Of a stretch of 18,360 nucleotides of DNA, positions 8,406 to 15,509 are shown piece by piece. The DNA comes from Pseudomonadota bacterium (GTDB lineage: Bacteria; Pseudomonadota; Gammaproteobacteria; Burkholderiales; Burkholderiaceae). The notes under the pieces are model-generated. The model was not told the DNA's origin. It was given only the letters and a program-made list of their open reading frames with translations, and made no database searches. The stretch is from positions 1 through 18,360 of the forward strand of contig JAKORH010000104.1 of assembly GCA_029777935.1 (NCBI GenBank), given 5' to 3'. A program made the translations under genes and the position numbers. Each line of letters begins with the position of its first letter. Positions within the stretch are counted from its first letter, which is position 1.

Positions 8406-9026
8406 GTGACCGATCTGTACCTCGCCTCCCGCAGCTCGCGCCGGCGCGAACTTCTGAAGCAGATCGGCGTGCGCTTCGAGCCGCTGCTGCTGCGTCTGTC
8501 GCAGCCGCGCGGGCCCGACATCGACGAGGAGCAGCACGCCGACGAGTCGGCGGCGGCGTACGTCGAACGCATCGCACACGCGAAGGCCGAGTACGGGCTG
8601 CGCGTGATCATGATGCGGTCGATGCTGATGAAGCCGGTACTGGCGGCCGACACGATCGTGATCGTCGACGGCGAAGTGCTGGGCAAGCCGGCCAACCCCG
8701 ATGCCGCGGCCGCCTCCTTGCGGCGTTTGTCCGGCCGCGCGCACGAAGTGCGCACCTCGGTGGCGCTCGCGTTCGGCGGCGTGACGACGCCGCGCGTGAA
8801 CGTCGTCACGTCGACCACGCTGGTCAGGATGCGCGCGATCCGCGACGAAGAAGTCACCTGCTACTGCGCGACCGCCGAGCCATACGACAAGGCCGGCGGT
8901 TACGCGATCCAGGGCCTGGCCGCGATCTTCATCGATCGCATCGAAGGCAGCTACTCCGGCGTGATGGGACTGCCGCTGGCGGAGACCGCCGAACTGCTGA
9001 AGCAGGCGGGGATGCCGGTGCTGTAA
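8406..9026 (+). CDS. maf: Maf-like nucleoside triphosphate pyrophosphatase (YhdE type)
   Basis: Maf proteins hydrolyse non-canonical or selected nucleoside triphosphates to monophosphates and are linked to septum formation and stress. The 206-residue product has the N-terminal phosphate-binding LASRSSRRRELL, the VLAADTIVIVDGEVLGKP motif with the catalytic Asp, and LSGRAHEVRTSVAL. The EPYDKAGGYAIQG and GSYSGVMGLPLAET segments are closest to the dTTP/UTP-hydrolysing YhdE branch rather than the m7GTP-hydrolysing YceF branch; this is an inference from motif memory. The start is a GTG at 8406, 4 bases after the rlmH stop. A slightly long insert (GLRVIMMRSMLMKP) precedes the ADTIV motif. Confidence 0.94.
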   Translation: MTDLYLASRSSRRRELLKQIGVRFEPLLLRLSQPRGPDIDEEQHADESAAAYVERIAHAKAEYGLRVIMMRSMLMKPVLAADTIVIVDGEVLGKPANPDAAAASLRRLSGRAHEVRTSVALAFGGVTTPRVNVVTSTTLVRMRAIRDEEVTCYCATAEPYDKAGGYAIQGLAAIFIDRIEGSYSGVMGLPLAETAELLKQAGMPVL

Positions 9027-9041
9027 CTGCGGTCGGCGGAC

Positions 9042-9124
9042 GGCAGTCCGCAGTCGGCAGTAGAAGGCGGCGGCGGCGGGACCTCGGCGGGCAGTCATAG
9101 GTATGCTGCCGACTGCCGACTGAC
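9042..9124. repeat. Inverted repeat built from CAGTCGG units, between maf and rng
   Basis: The 111-base maf-rng gap contains an imperfect 19-base inverted repeat: 9042-9060 pairs with 9106-9124 at 17 of 19 positions, around a perfect core of CAGTCGGCAG (9051-9060) and CTGCCGACTG (9106-9115). The loop is 45 bases and GGC-rich. Each arm holds two or more copies of the short unit CTGCCGA or its complement. Transcribed, it would form a long hairpin that ends 13 bases before the rng ATG. No poly-T tract follows, so a simple intrinsic terminator is unlikely. Confidence 0.75.
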
Positions 9125-9137
9125 CGCTGCCGACTTC

Positions 9138-10595
9138 ATGGAAGACATCCTGGTCAACATCACCCCGCAGGAGACGCGCGTCGCCGTGCTGATCGCGGGC
9201 GTCGTGCAGGAGCTGCACATCGAGCGCAGCGCGATGCGCGGGCTGGTGGGCAACATCTACCTCGGTCGCGTGGCGCGCGTGCTGCCGGGCATGCAGTCGG
9301 CGTTCGTCGACATCGGTCTGGAACGCGCGGCGTTTCTGCACGTAGCCGACATCTGGGAGTATCGGCAGAGCAACGGCGACCGCCCGCCGCCGATCGAACG
9401 CCTCGTGCGCGAAGGCGATTCGCTGCTGGTGCAGGTGGTCAAGGACCCGATCGGCACCAAGGGCGCGCGGCTGTCGACGCAGGTCAGTCTCGCCGGGCGT
9501 ACGCTGGTCTATCTGCCGCAGGACCCGCACATCGGCGTGTCGCAGCGGATCGAGGACGAGGCCGAGCGCGCCAACCTGCGCGATACGCTGGCGCGGCTGG
9601 TGCCCGCCGGCGAGCGCGGCGGCTACATCATCCGCACCAGCGCGGAGGACGCGACCGAGGCCGAGCTGCTCGCCGACATCGAATACCTGCGCAAGCGCTG
9701 GACCCAGATCCGCGAGGCCTCGTCGCAGGTGCCGGCGCCGGCACTGCTGTACCAGGAGCTGTCGCTGTCGCAGCGCGTGCTGCGCGACGTCGTGACCGAC
9801 CAGACGCAGACCATCCAGGTCGATTCGCGCGAGAACTTCGTCGCGCTGCAGGCGTTCGCCCAGCAGTACGTGCCGAAGGCCGCCGGCGCGCTCGCGCACT
9901 ACGCGGGGGAGCGGCCGCTGTTCGACCTGTACCAGATCGACGACGAGATCGAGAAAGCGCTCGGCCGCCGTGTCGACCTGAAGAGCGGCGGCTATCTGAT
10001 CATCGACCAGACCGAGGCGATGACGACGATCGACGTCAACACCGGCGGCTTCGTCGGCACGCGCAGCTTCGACGACACGATCTTCAAGACCAACCTCGAG
10101 GCCGCGCAGGCGATCGCGCGCCAGCTCAGACTGCGCAATCTCGGCGGCATCATCGTGGTCGACTTCATCGACATGACGACCGCGGAACACCGGGACGCGG
10201 TGCTGACGGAATTCAAGAAGGCGCTGGCGCGCGACCGCACCCGCGTCACGGTGAGCGGCTTCACGCAGCTCGGGCTGGTCGAGATGACACGCAAGCGCAC
10301 GCGCGAATCGCTGGCGCACATCCTGTGCGAGCCTTGTCCGACCTGCGGCGGCCGCGGCGAAATCAAGACTGCGCGCACCGTGTGCTACGAGATCCTGCGC
10401 GAGATACTGCGCGAGGCGCGCCAGTTCGCCGAGACGCGCGAGTTCCGCATCCTGGCGGCGCAGACCGTGGTCGACCTCTTCCTCGAGGAGGAATCGCAGT
10501 CGCTGGCGATGCTCTCCGACTTCATCGGCAAGCCGATCTCGATGCAGGTCGAGACCGTCTACCACCAGGAACAGTACGACATCGTGCTGATGTAA
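9138..10595 (+). CDS. rng: Ribonuclease G
   Basis: RNase G is a single-strand-specific endoribonuclease that matures the 16S rRNA 5' end and degrades some mRNAs. The 485-residue product has an N-terminal S1 domain (GNIYLGRVARVLPGMQSAFVDIG) and the catalytic core with metal-binding Asp299 (TIDVNTGG) and Asp342 (VVDFIDM), spaced by 43 residues as in RNase E D303/D346. The Zn-link cysteines are Cys400 and Cys403 (CPTC). The length, and the absence of the long RNase E scaffold tail, identify RNase G rather than RNase E. The ATG at 9138 is supported by the family start MEDILVNITPQETRVA. An inverted repeat lies directly upstream and a dispersed repeat begins 19 bases after the stop. Confidence 0.97.
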   Translation: MEDILVNITPQETRVAVLIAGVVQELHIERSAMRGLVGNIYLGRVARVLPGMQSAFVDIGLERAAFLHVADIWEYRQSNGDRPPPIERLVREGDSLLVQVVKDPIGTKGARLSTQVSLAGRTLVYLPQDPHIGVSQRIEDEAERANLRDTLARLVPAGERGGYIIRTSAEDATEAELLADIEYLRKRWTQIREASSQVPAPALLYQELSLSQRVLRDVVTDQTQTIQVDSRENFVALQAFAQQYVPKAAGALAHYAGERPLFDLYQIDDEIEKALGRRVDLKSGGYLIIDQTEAMTTIDVNTGGFVGTRSFDDTIFKTNLEAAQAIARQLRLRNLGGIIVVDFIDMTTAEHRDAVLTEFKKALARDRTRVTVSGFTQLGLVEMTRKRTRESLAHILCEPCPTCGGRGEIKTARTVCYEILREILREARQFAETREFRILAAQTVVDLFLEEESQSLAMLSDFIGKPISMQVETVYHQEQYDIVLM

Positions 10596-10613
10596 CGACG
10601 ACGGAAGATAGGC

Positions 10614-10711
10614 GTCGCCCCGGCGCAGAGCCTGCCCCGGCAGGGTGTAAGCCGGGGCCGGGGCCCAATTTGCTGCGTCGAAACTTGGGTCCCGGCCTTC
10701 GCCGGGACGAC
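10614..10711. repeat. Dispersed palindromic repeat, long copy (family A)
   Basis: This 98-base element follows rng. Its left arm begins GTCGCCCCGGCGCAG and its right arm ends CCCGGCCTTCGCCGGGACGAC, forming an inverted pair. The segment 10673-10711 matches 18159-18197 at 35 of 39 positions. Relative to the other copy the left arm carries extra sequence, including a small perfect hairpin, CCTGCC (10631-10636) with GGCAGG (10639-10644). The CCGGCCTTCGCCGG core is a familiar REP-like motif. It could act in transcript-end protection of rng mRNA. Confidence 0.85.
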
Positions 10712-10718
10712 GAGGCAC

Positions 10719-10739
10719 TCAGCCCTTCGGCACCCGCCC
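10719..10739 (-). repeat. Duplicated 3' end of the peroxidase-related gene (other copy 10881-10901)
   Basis: These 21 bases match 10881-10901, the last six codons and stop of the downstream minus-strand gene, at 20 of 21 positions; one more matching base (C) precedes each copy. Read on the minus strand both spell GRVPKG followed by TGA. The copies are 162 bases apart and a different palindromic repeat lies between them. The pattern suggests an insertion with a target duplication, or a local segmental duplication. Confidence 0.75.
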
Positions 10740-10769
10740 TCGCATGGAGGGCAGCAGAGCGCTTCGAGC

Positions 10770-10827
10770 GTCATTCCCGCCCCCGATTCAGGCACTCGGG
10801 GGCAAGCTCCAGTGGGGATCCAGTGAC
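10770..10827. repeat. Palindromic repeat of the TCATTCCCGC type (family B)
   Basis: The element begins GTCATTCCCGC and ends GGGGATCCAGTGAC. It contains a perfect 7-base stem, CCCCCGA (10780-10786) and TCGGGGG (10796-10802). The minus-strand translation across it (PESGAGMT) is typical of a repeat commonly seen between proteobacterial genes. The rest of the 10596-10880 gap (from 10828) shows no gene or clear promoter. Confidence 0.7.
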
Positions 10828-10880
10828 GGCTGCGCGGGCTGGATGCCCGTGTATGCGGACATCACATCCGTTCGCCGCGC

Positions 10881-11468
10881 TCAGCCCTTCGGCACGCGCC
10901 CGAGCAGATAGAACTCATCGTTCGGCCGCATGTCGATCAGGTTGGCCATGCGGTTGGACAGCGCGAAGAACGCGGCCACCGCGCCGATGTCCCAGATGTC
11001 CTCGTCGATGAAACCGTGCGCTTTCAACCTCTCGAAATCCGCGTCTTCGATCGCGTACGCCTCGGTGGCGACCTTCAGCGCGAAGTCGAGCATCGCCTTC
11101 TGCCGCGGCGTGATGTCGGCCTTGCGATAGTTGATCGCGACCTGGTCGGCCACCCGCGGGTTCTTCGCGCGGATGCGCAGGATCGCGCCGTGCGCGACCA
11201 CGCAGTAATGGCACTGGTTGGCGCCGCTGGTCGCGACCACGATCATCTCGCGCTCGGCCTTGGTCAGGCCGCTGTCCTTCTCCATCAGCGCGTCGTGGAA
11301 GGCGAAGAACGCACGGAACTCGTCCGGCCGGTGCGCGAGCGTCAGGAACACGTTGGGCACGAAGCCCGACTTCTCCTGCACCGCGAGGATGCGGCTGCGG
11401 ATGTCTTCCGGCAGATCCTTCAGTTCCGGCACCGGATAGCGGCTGATGCGCTGGGCAGGGGCATTCAT
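10881..11468 (-). CDS. Peroxidase-related protein, carboxymuconolactone decarboxylase/AhpD superfamily
   Basis: The 195-residue product has the AhpD-type redox motif CHYCVVAH: Cys86, Cys89 and His93, preceded by Glu74 at the 11-residue spacing typical of the proton relay. LSNRMANLIDMRPNDEFYLLGR near the end fits the uncharacterised peroxidase-related branch. By analogy it may reduce peroxides through its CxxC pair, but the substrate and reductant are unknown. The ATG at 11468 overlaps the msbA stop by 4 bases on the minus strand, so the two genes are likely cotranscribed and translationally coupled. The 3' end of this gene is duplicated 162 bases further downstream. Confidence 0.9.
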   Translation of the reverse strand: MNAPAQRISRYPVPELKDLPEDIRSRILAVQEKSGFVPNVFLTLAHRPDEFRAFFAFHDALMEKDSGLTKAEREMIVVATSGANQCHYCVVAHGAILRIRAKNPRVADQVAINYRKADITPRQKAMLDFALKVATEAYAIEDADFERLKAHGFIDEDIWDIGAVAAFFALSNRMANLIDMRPNDEFYLLGRVPKG

Positions 11469-13243
11469 GGCGTGACCTCCGCAGGGGTTGCGAACTGGAT
11501 GCGATACAGATTCGAATACAGGCCGCCGCGCGCCAGCAGTTGCCCGTGCGTGCCGATCTCGACCAGGCGTCCGGCGTCGAGCACCGCGATGCGGTCGGCG
11601 CGTTCGATAGTCGACAACCGGTGCGCGACCACGATCGTCGTACGCCCGCGCAGCAGCCGCTCGAGCGAAGCCTGGATGAAGCGTTCGGACTCCGAGTCGA
11701 GCGCCGACGTCGCCTCGTCGAGCAGCAGGATCGGCGCGTTCTTCAGCAGCGCGCGCGCGATCGACAGTCGCTGGCGCTGCCCGCCCGAGAGCTTCACCGC
11801 GCCCTCGCCCACGCGCGTGTCGAGCCCGTGCGGCAGCGAGTCGATGAAAGGCAGCAGGTATGCGGCTTCGGCGGCGGCGCGGATCTCGGCCGCCGAGGCG
11901 GCGCGGGCCGCGCCATAGCCGATGTTGGCGGCGATCGTGTCGTCGAACAGCACCACGTCCTGCGACACCAGCGCGATCTGTCGCCGCAGGCTGTCGAGCG
12001 TGAGATCGCGCACATCGATGCCGTCGATCAACACCGCGCCCGCGGTCGGGTCGATGAAGCGCGGGATCAGATTGATTACCGTGGTCTTGCCGGCGCCGCT
12101 GGCGCCCACCAGCGCGACCATCTCGCCCGGACGCACGCAGAGCGACACGTCGGCCAGCGCCGGCTGCGCGGTGCCAGGATACTGGTGCGCGACGCGCTTG
12201 AACTCGATCGCGCCGGCGGCACGATCGAGGACACGCGTTCCGGTATCGGCCTCCCGGCGCGAGTCGACCTGCGCGAACACGCTCTCGCCCGCCGCCAGCA
12301 TGCGCGCCAGCGGGCCGTTCAGCGCCGCCAGGTGCCGCAGCGGCTGCAGCAGCAGCAGCGCCGCGGTCAGGAACGTCATGAACTCGCCGGCGGAGAAGTT
12401 GGCGGCACGCGCCTGCCACAGCGCGGCGCCGATCACCAGCGCCAGCGCGATCGCGGCGATGATCTGCGTCAGCGGCGACGCCGCCGACCACGCGACCTGC
12501 ATCTTCATGGCGAAGCGGCGCAGCTTGTCGTTGATCGCGCCGAAGCGCTCGCGCTCGTAATCGAAGCCGCCGTAGACCTTGATCACGCGGCTGCCCTCGT
12601 GCGCCTCCTGCACCGCGCGCGTCATCTCGCCCAGCATCTGCTGGTTCTGCAGGTTCAGCCGCCGCAGCCGCGCACTGAACAATCGCAGCACCAGCGCCAC
12701 CAGCGGCGTGACCACCAGGATCAGCAGCGTGAGCTGCCAGTTGTAGTACAGCAGCACACCCACCAGCGCCAGCACCGTCAGCGAGTCGCGCACCGCGGTG
12801 GTCAGCACCTCGGCCGTCAGGCCGAGCGCGTTGCTCGCCTCGTTGATGAACTTGGAGATCACCATGCCCGACGGCGTGTTCTCGATCGCGGTCTGCGGCC
12901 AGTGCAGCAGCCGCTCGAACATCGCCGCGCGCAGGTCGAGCAGCACGAGCTGCGACGCGTGGTTCAGCAGGTAGCTGCTGGCGAACGTCGACAGCCCGCG
13001 CACGATGAAAAGCCCCACGAACGCGGCCGGAATCCAGATGCCGGCCCGGTCGTTGCGCTCGTAGAAGCCCTGGTCGAGCAGCATGCCGGTGAGCTTCGGA
13101 ATCGCCGCTTCGGTGGCGGCCGTGATCAGCATCGCCACCACGGCGATCGCGAGCCAGGCTCGGTGTGCCATCACCAGCCGCAGCAGGCGGCGGAACACGG
13201 GATCGGCGTAGAACGCGGGGCGGGACAGGGTCGGATCGTTCAT
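11465..13243 (-). CDS. msbA: Lipid A export ABC transporter, ATP-binding/permease protein
   Basis: MsbA flips lipid A-core from the inner to the outer leaflet of the inner membrane using ATP, as a homodimer. The 592-residue product is a half-transporter with an N-terminal six-helix membrane domain (hydrophobic stretches from about residue 28) and a C-terminal nucleotide-binding domain. Walker A GASGAGKT is at 380-387, the LSGGQ signature at 485-489, Walker B ILLLDEA ends with Asp509-Glu510, and the H-loop His is at 541. These positions agree with E. coli MsbA to within a few residues. The ATG at 13243 gives the usual N-terminus; longer readings run into non-homologous Arg/Ala-rich sequence. 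Nearby lipopolysaccharide glycosyltransferases support MsbA over other exporters. Confidence 0.95.
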   Translation of the reverse strand: MNDPTLSRPAFYADPVFRRLLRLVMAHRAWLAIAVVAMLITAATEAAIPKLTGMLLDQGFYERNDRAGIWIPAAFVGLFIVRGLSTFASSYLLNHASQLVLLDLRAAMFERLLHWPQTAIENTPSGMVISKFINEASNALGLTAEVLTTAVRDSLTVLALVGVLLYYNWQLTLLILVVTPLVALVLRLFSARLRRLNLQNQQMLGEMTRAVQEAHEGSRVIKVYGGFDYERERFGAINDKLRRFAMKMQVAWSAASPLTQIIAAIALALVIGAALWQARAANFSAGEFMTFLTAALLLLQPLRHLAALNGPLARMLAAGESVFAQVDSRREADTGTRVLDRAAGAIEFKRVAHQYPGTAQPALADVSLCVRPGEMVALVGASGAGKTTVINLIPRFIDPTAGAVLIDGIDVRDLTLDSLRRQIALVSQDVVLFDDTIAANIGYGAARAASAAEIRAAAEAAYLLPFIDSLPHGLDTRVGEGAVKLSGGQRQRLSIARALLKNAPILLLDEATSALDSESERFIQASLERLLRGRTTIVVAHRLSTIERADRIAVLDAGRLVEIGTHGQLLARGGLYSNLYRIQFATPAEVTP

Positions 13244-13258
13244 CGCGAGGGGCGGCCC

Positions 13259-13264
13259 TAGAAT
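13259..13264 (+). promoter_or_regulatory. Candidate -10 element in the msbA / family 9 glycosyltransferase divergent gap
   Basis: TAGAAT followed by CGCGCGG begins 53 bases before the glycosyltransferase ATG in the 68-base divergent gap. On the opposite strand TACACT (complement of 13288-13293) is a possible -10 for msbA. Neither has a convincing -35 box. The gap must hold both promoters if the two genes are independently expressed. Confidence 0.3.
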
Positions 13265-13311
13265 CGCGCGGCTCGCCGCGTGGCCGTAGTGTAGGCGATC
13301 AACTCCGACCG

Positions 13312-14235
13312 ATGCCGTCGCTCCTCGTCCGCCTGCCCAATCACCTCGGCGATGCCTGCATGACGCTGCCGGCGCTGCGGCTGCTGGCCGGGCACGGCTT
13401 CGAGCCGACTCTCGCCGGGCGCGGCTGGGCACAGGCGCTGTTCGCCGCTTATCCGTGGCCGGTGATCACGCTGCCGGCGCTGCGTGCAGAGCGGCTGCGC
13501 GCGCTGCGCGCGTGGCAGCGCATGCATGCGCGCGCGGGGGGGCTGCTGTTCACGAACTCGTTTTCGACCGCGCTCGAATTCCGGCTCGCCGGCGTGCGCG
13601 CGCTCGGCTACGCGGCCGACGGCCGCAGCCTGCTGCTCGGGCGCGCGGTGGCGCGGCCGAGGATCGGACGCGGCGTGCACATGGTCGAGTACTACTGGCG
13701 GCTCGCCGCGCAGTTCGTGCCGGATGCGCCGCCGCCGGGCGAACTCGACTTGCGCGTGACCGGCGAGGCTACGCAGCGCGCGCGCACACTGCTGCATGAT
13801 GCCGGCGTCGATGGGACCTATGTCGTGTTGTGCCCGGTCGCCGTCGGCCTGCATCGCGGCCGGGTCAAGGCGTGGAGCGGGTTCGGTGCGCTCGCCGACA
13901 CACTGCGCGCGCGCGGCGAGCGCGTCGTCGTCTGCCCCGGCCCCGGCGAGCGCGACGCGGCGCGGCAAGCCACGCCGAACGCCGCTCTGCTCGCTGAAAC
14001 CGACGTCGGCACGTTCGCCGCGCTGCTCGCCGCGAGCCGCCTTGTCGTCGCCAACGACAGCGGAGCGGGGCACCTTGCCGCCGCCGTCGGAGCCAGGCTC
14101 GTCAGCGTGTTCGGCGTTACCGATCCGGCCGCCACCAGGCCGTGGGGCGCGCGCGCGACGCTGCTCGGTTCGGGGGCGGGCTGGCCGTCCTACGGCGAAG
14201 TCGAGGCCGCCGTGCTGCGGGCACTGGCGGAGTGA
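13312..14235 (+). CDS. Family 9 glycosyltransferase (lipopolysaccharide heptosyltransferase-like)
   Basis: The 307-residue product starts MPSLLVRLPNHLGDACMTLPALRLL, the GT9 pattern with the conserved Asp of LGD. Its C-terminal half has VVANDSGAGHLAAAVGARLVSVFG (Asn248-His254), where heptosyltransferases have NDSGPMH. Such enzymes add heptose from ADP-heptose to the inner lipopolysaccharide core at the cytoplasmic face of the membrane. It is shorter than WaaC/WaaF (about 320-350), and Ala-Gly replaces Pro-Met in the NDSG loop, so the exact sugar and position are uncertain. The ATG at 13312 is preferred to longer in-frame starts in the msbA overlap. The 3' end overlaps the opposite-strand ligase gene by 46 bases. 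Confidence 0.9.
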   Translation: MPSLLVRLPNHLGDACMTLPALRLLAGHGFEPTLAGRGWAQALFAAYPWPVITLPALRAERLRALRAWQRMHARAGGLLFTNSFSTALEFRLAGVRALGYAADGRSLLLGRAVARPRIGRGVHMVEYYWRLAAQFVPDAPPPGELDLRVTGEATQRARTLLHDAGVDGTYVVLCPVAVGLHRGRVKAWSGFGALADTLRARGERVVVCPGPGERDAARQATPNAALLAETDVGTFAALLAASRLVVANDSGAGHLAAAVGARLVSVFGVTDPAATRPWGARATLLGSGAGWPSYGEVEAAVLRALAE

Positions 14236-15470
14236 TCGCTCTCGCGCGCCAGCAGGCAGCCCAGCAGCAAGGCGATCATGTGCCCGGCGTCAAAGCTCTC
14301 GAAATGCGAGTTGGCGAGGCTGGTCGTGCACCACATCGCCAGGATCGCAAGCGCCGCCGCGCGATAGGGCGCCGGCGCGCGCTGGCGCGTGGCGGCCAGC
14401 AGCAGCAGCGCGAACGCCAGCGTGCCGGGCACGCCGGCCTGCACCTGGACCCACAGGTACTGATTGTGCGGATCCGTGCCCTCGCGCCGCCGCCAGTCGG
14501 TGTATTCGTGCGTCACGCGGGCGTTGTACGCGGGTGCGAAGCCGCCGCTGCCGTAGCCGAGCAGCGGCCGTTCGGCGATCAGCCGCGCGGTCTCGCGCCA
14601 CAGCAGCAGCCGGAACCCGACCGAGCCGCCATCGATCGACGGGTTGGTGTCAGTGGCCTGCTGCCAGCCCAGCTCGAAGCGCTCCTTTGCCATCGGCGCC
14701 AGCAGCACGCCGGCGCTGAAGACGACGACGATGCCGGCCAGCACTGCCCCGCGCGCACGCCCACGGGCGAGCAGCATGGCGGCGGTTCCGACCATCACGA
14801 CCAGACCGATCTGCGGGCTGCGGCCGGCGGTGACGAAGAACAGGCTCGCGATCAGCAGCGCGGCCGCGGCGACGAGTGCGCCGCGCATGCGACGCGACAG
14901 CCCTTCTTCATAGAGCGCCGCGACGACGGCGAGAAACGCGGCGGCCGCGAAGGCGAGACCCTGCGTCACTCCGTCGCGCAGCGCCGTGCCCGCCGGATGG
15001 ATGTCGTAAAGGGGATAGTCGAGCGCCCACGAGATCCACGCGACGACCGCTCCGATCGAAGTCGCCGCGACCAGCGTCAGCACCAGCCTGAGCTTCCACG
15101 CGCGGCTGTCGAACAGCGCCAGCGCGCCCATCAGCACGATCAGCGTGCGCCAGCTCCAGAAGTGCGCGAAGCGCTGCGGCCACGGTGCGGTGCTCCACAG
15201 CATCGAAGCCGCGATCACGGCGAACAGCGCAAGCGCCGCGCGCGGCAGCGGCTCGGCCAGCAGCGCGCGCAGGCGCGCGCGCGCGTCGGGCAGCCGCACC
15301 AGCGCGATCAGCATCAGGCCCGCACCCCAGTTGACCGCGATCGGGTTGGTGAAGGTGCCAACCAGCGCGACCAGCGCGCAGATGCGCGCGGCGGCAAGCA
15401 CGGTGTCGGCGCGCGAGCGCTCCGGCCGCGCGACCGCCGCGGTCACCGCGCGCGGCACGCCGCCCTCCAT
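14190..15470 (-). CDS. O-antigen ligase / polymerase-like membrane protein (WaaL-type)
   Basis: The 426-residue product is strongly hydrophobic with about ten or more predicted membrane helices by eye. A large polar loop in the second half contains RPLLGYGSGGFAPAY and TDPHNQYLWVQVQAG. The DPHNQYL motif, with His335, matches the conserved loop of the Wzy_C/O-antigen ligase superfamily. WaaL joins undecaprenyl-linked O-antigen to lipid A-core in the periplasm; Wzy polymerases look similar, so the choice rests on the neighbouring core glycosyltransferases. The ATG at 15470 is the first start of the open frame and faces the next glycosyltransferase start across 39 bases. The C-terminus is a polar Ser/Ala tail that overlaps the end of the family 9 gene. 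Confidence 0.85.
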   Translation of the reverse strand: MEGGVPRAVTAAVARPERSRADTVLAAARICALVALVGTFTNPIAVNWGAGLMLIALVRLPDARARLRALLAEPLPRAALALFAVIAASMLWSTAPWPQRFAHFWSWRTLIVLMGALALFDSRAWKLRLVLTLVAATSIGAVVAWISWALDYPLYDIHPAGTALRDGVTQGLAFAAAAFLAVVAALYEEGLSRRMRGALVAAAALLIASLFFVTAGRSPQIGLVVMVGTAAMLLARGRARGAVLAGIVVVFSAGVLLAPMAKERFELGWQQATDTNPSIDGGSVGFRLLLWRETARLIAERPLLGYGSGGFAPAYNARVTHEYTDWRRREGTDPHNQYLWVQVQAGVPGTLAFALLLLAATRQRAPAPYRAAALAILAMWCTTSLANSHFESFDAGHMIALLLGCLLARESDHSASARSTAASTSP

Positions 15471-15509
15471 CGGATAGCATTCGCGGGATCGATCAATGGC
15501 GACCAGACG
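15471..15509. promoter_or_regulatory. Divergent start region between the ligase and family 2 glycosyltransferase
   Basis: Only 39 bases separate the two start codons. TAGCAT followed by TCGCGGG at 15475-15487 lies 35 bases before the plus-strand GTG and resembles the motifs at 724 and 13259. Promoters for both genes probably extend into each other's coding sequence. An ATG at 15496 opens only a short frame that stops at the TAA near 15541, so it is not the gene start. Confidence 0.25.

Noticed and set aside
10614..10711. Intrinsic terminator after rng
   Set aside because: The hairpins are strong but no T-tract follows, and the same sequence occurs elsewhere as a dispersed repeat. A role in transcript-end protection remains possible.
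8235..10718. 827-codon open frame on the minus strand across rlmH, maf and rng
   Set aside because: It lies antisense to three well-recognised genes, has a His/Arg/Gln/Leu-rich low-complexity translation and no family motif. Long antisense frames are expected at this GC content.
11540..13261. 573-codon plus-strand open frame opposite msbA
   Set aside because: It is Gln/Arg/His-rich and mirrors msbA exactly, with no recognisable domain.
14142..15509. Long upstream extension of the first family 2 glycosyltransferase
   Set aside because: The extension is antisense to the O-antigen-ligase-like gene and has no homology. The GTG at 15510 precedes the conserved domain directly.
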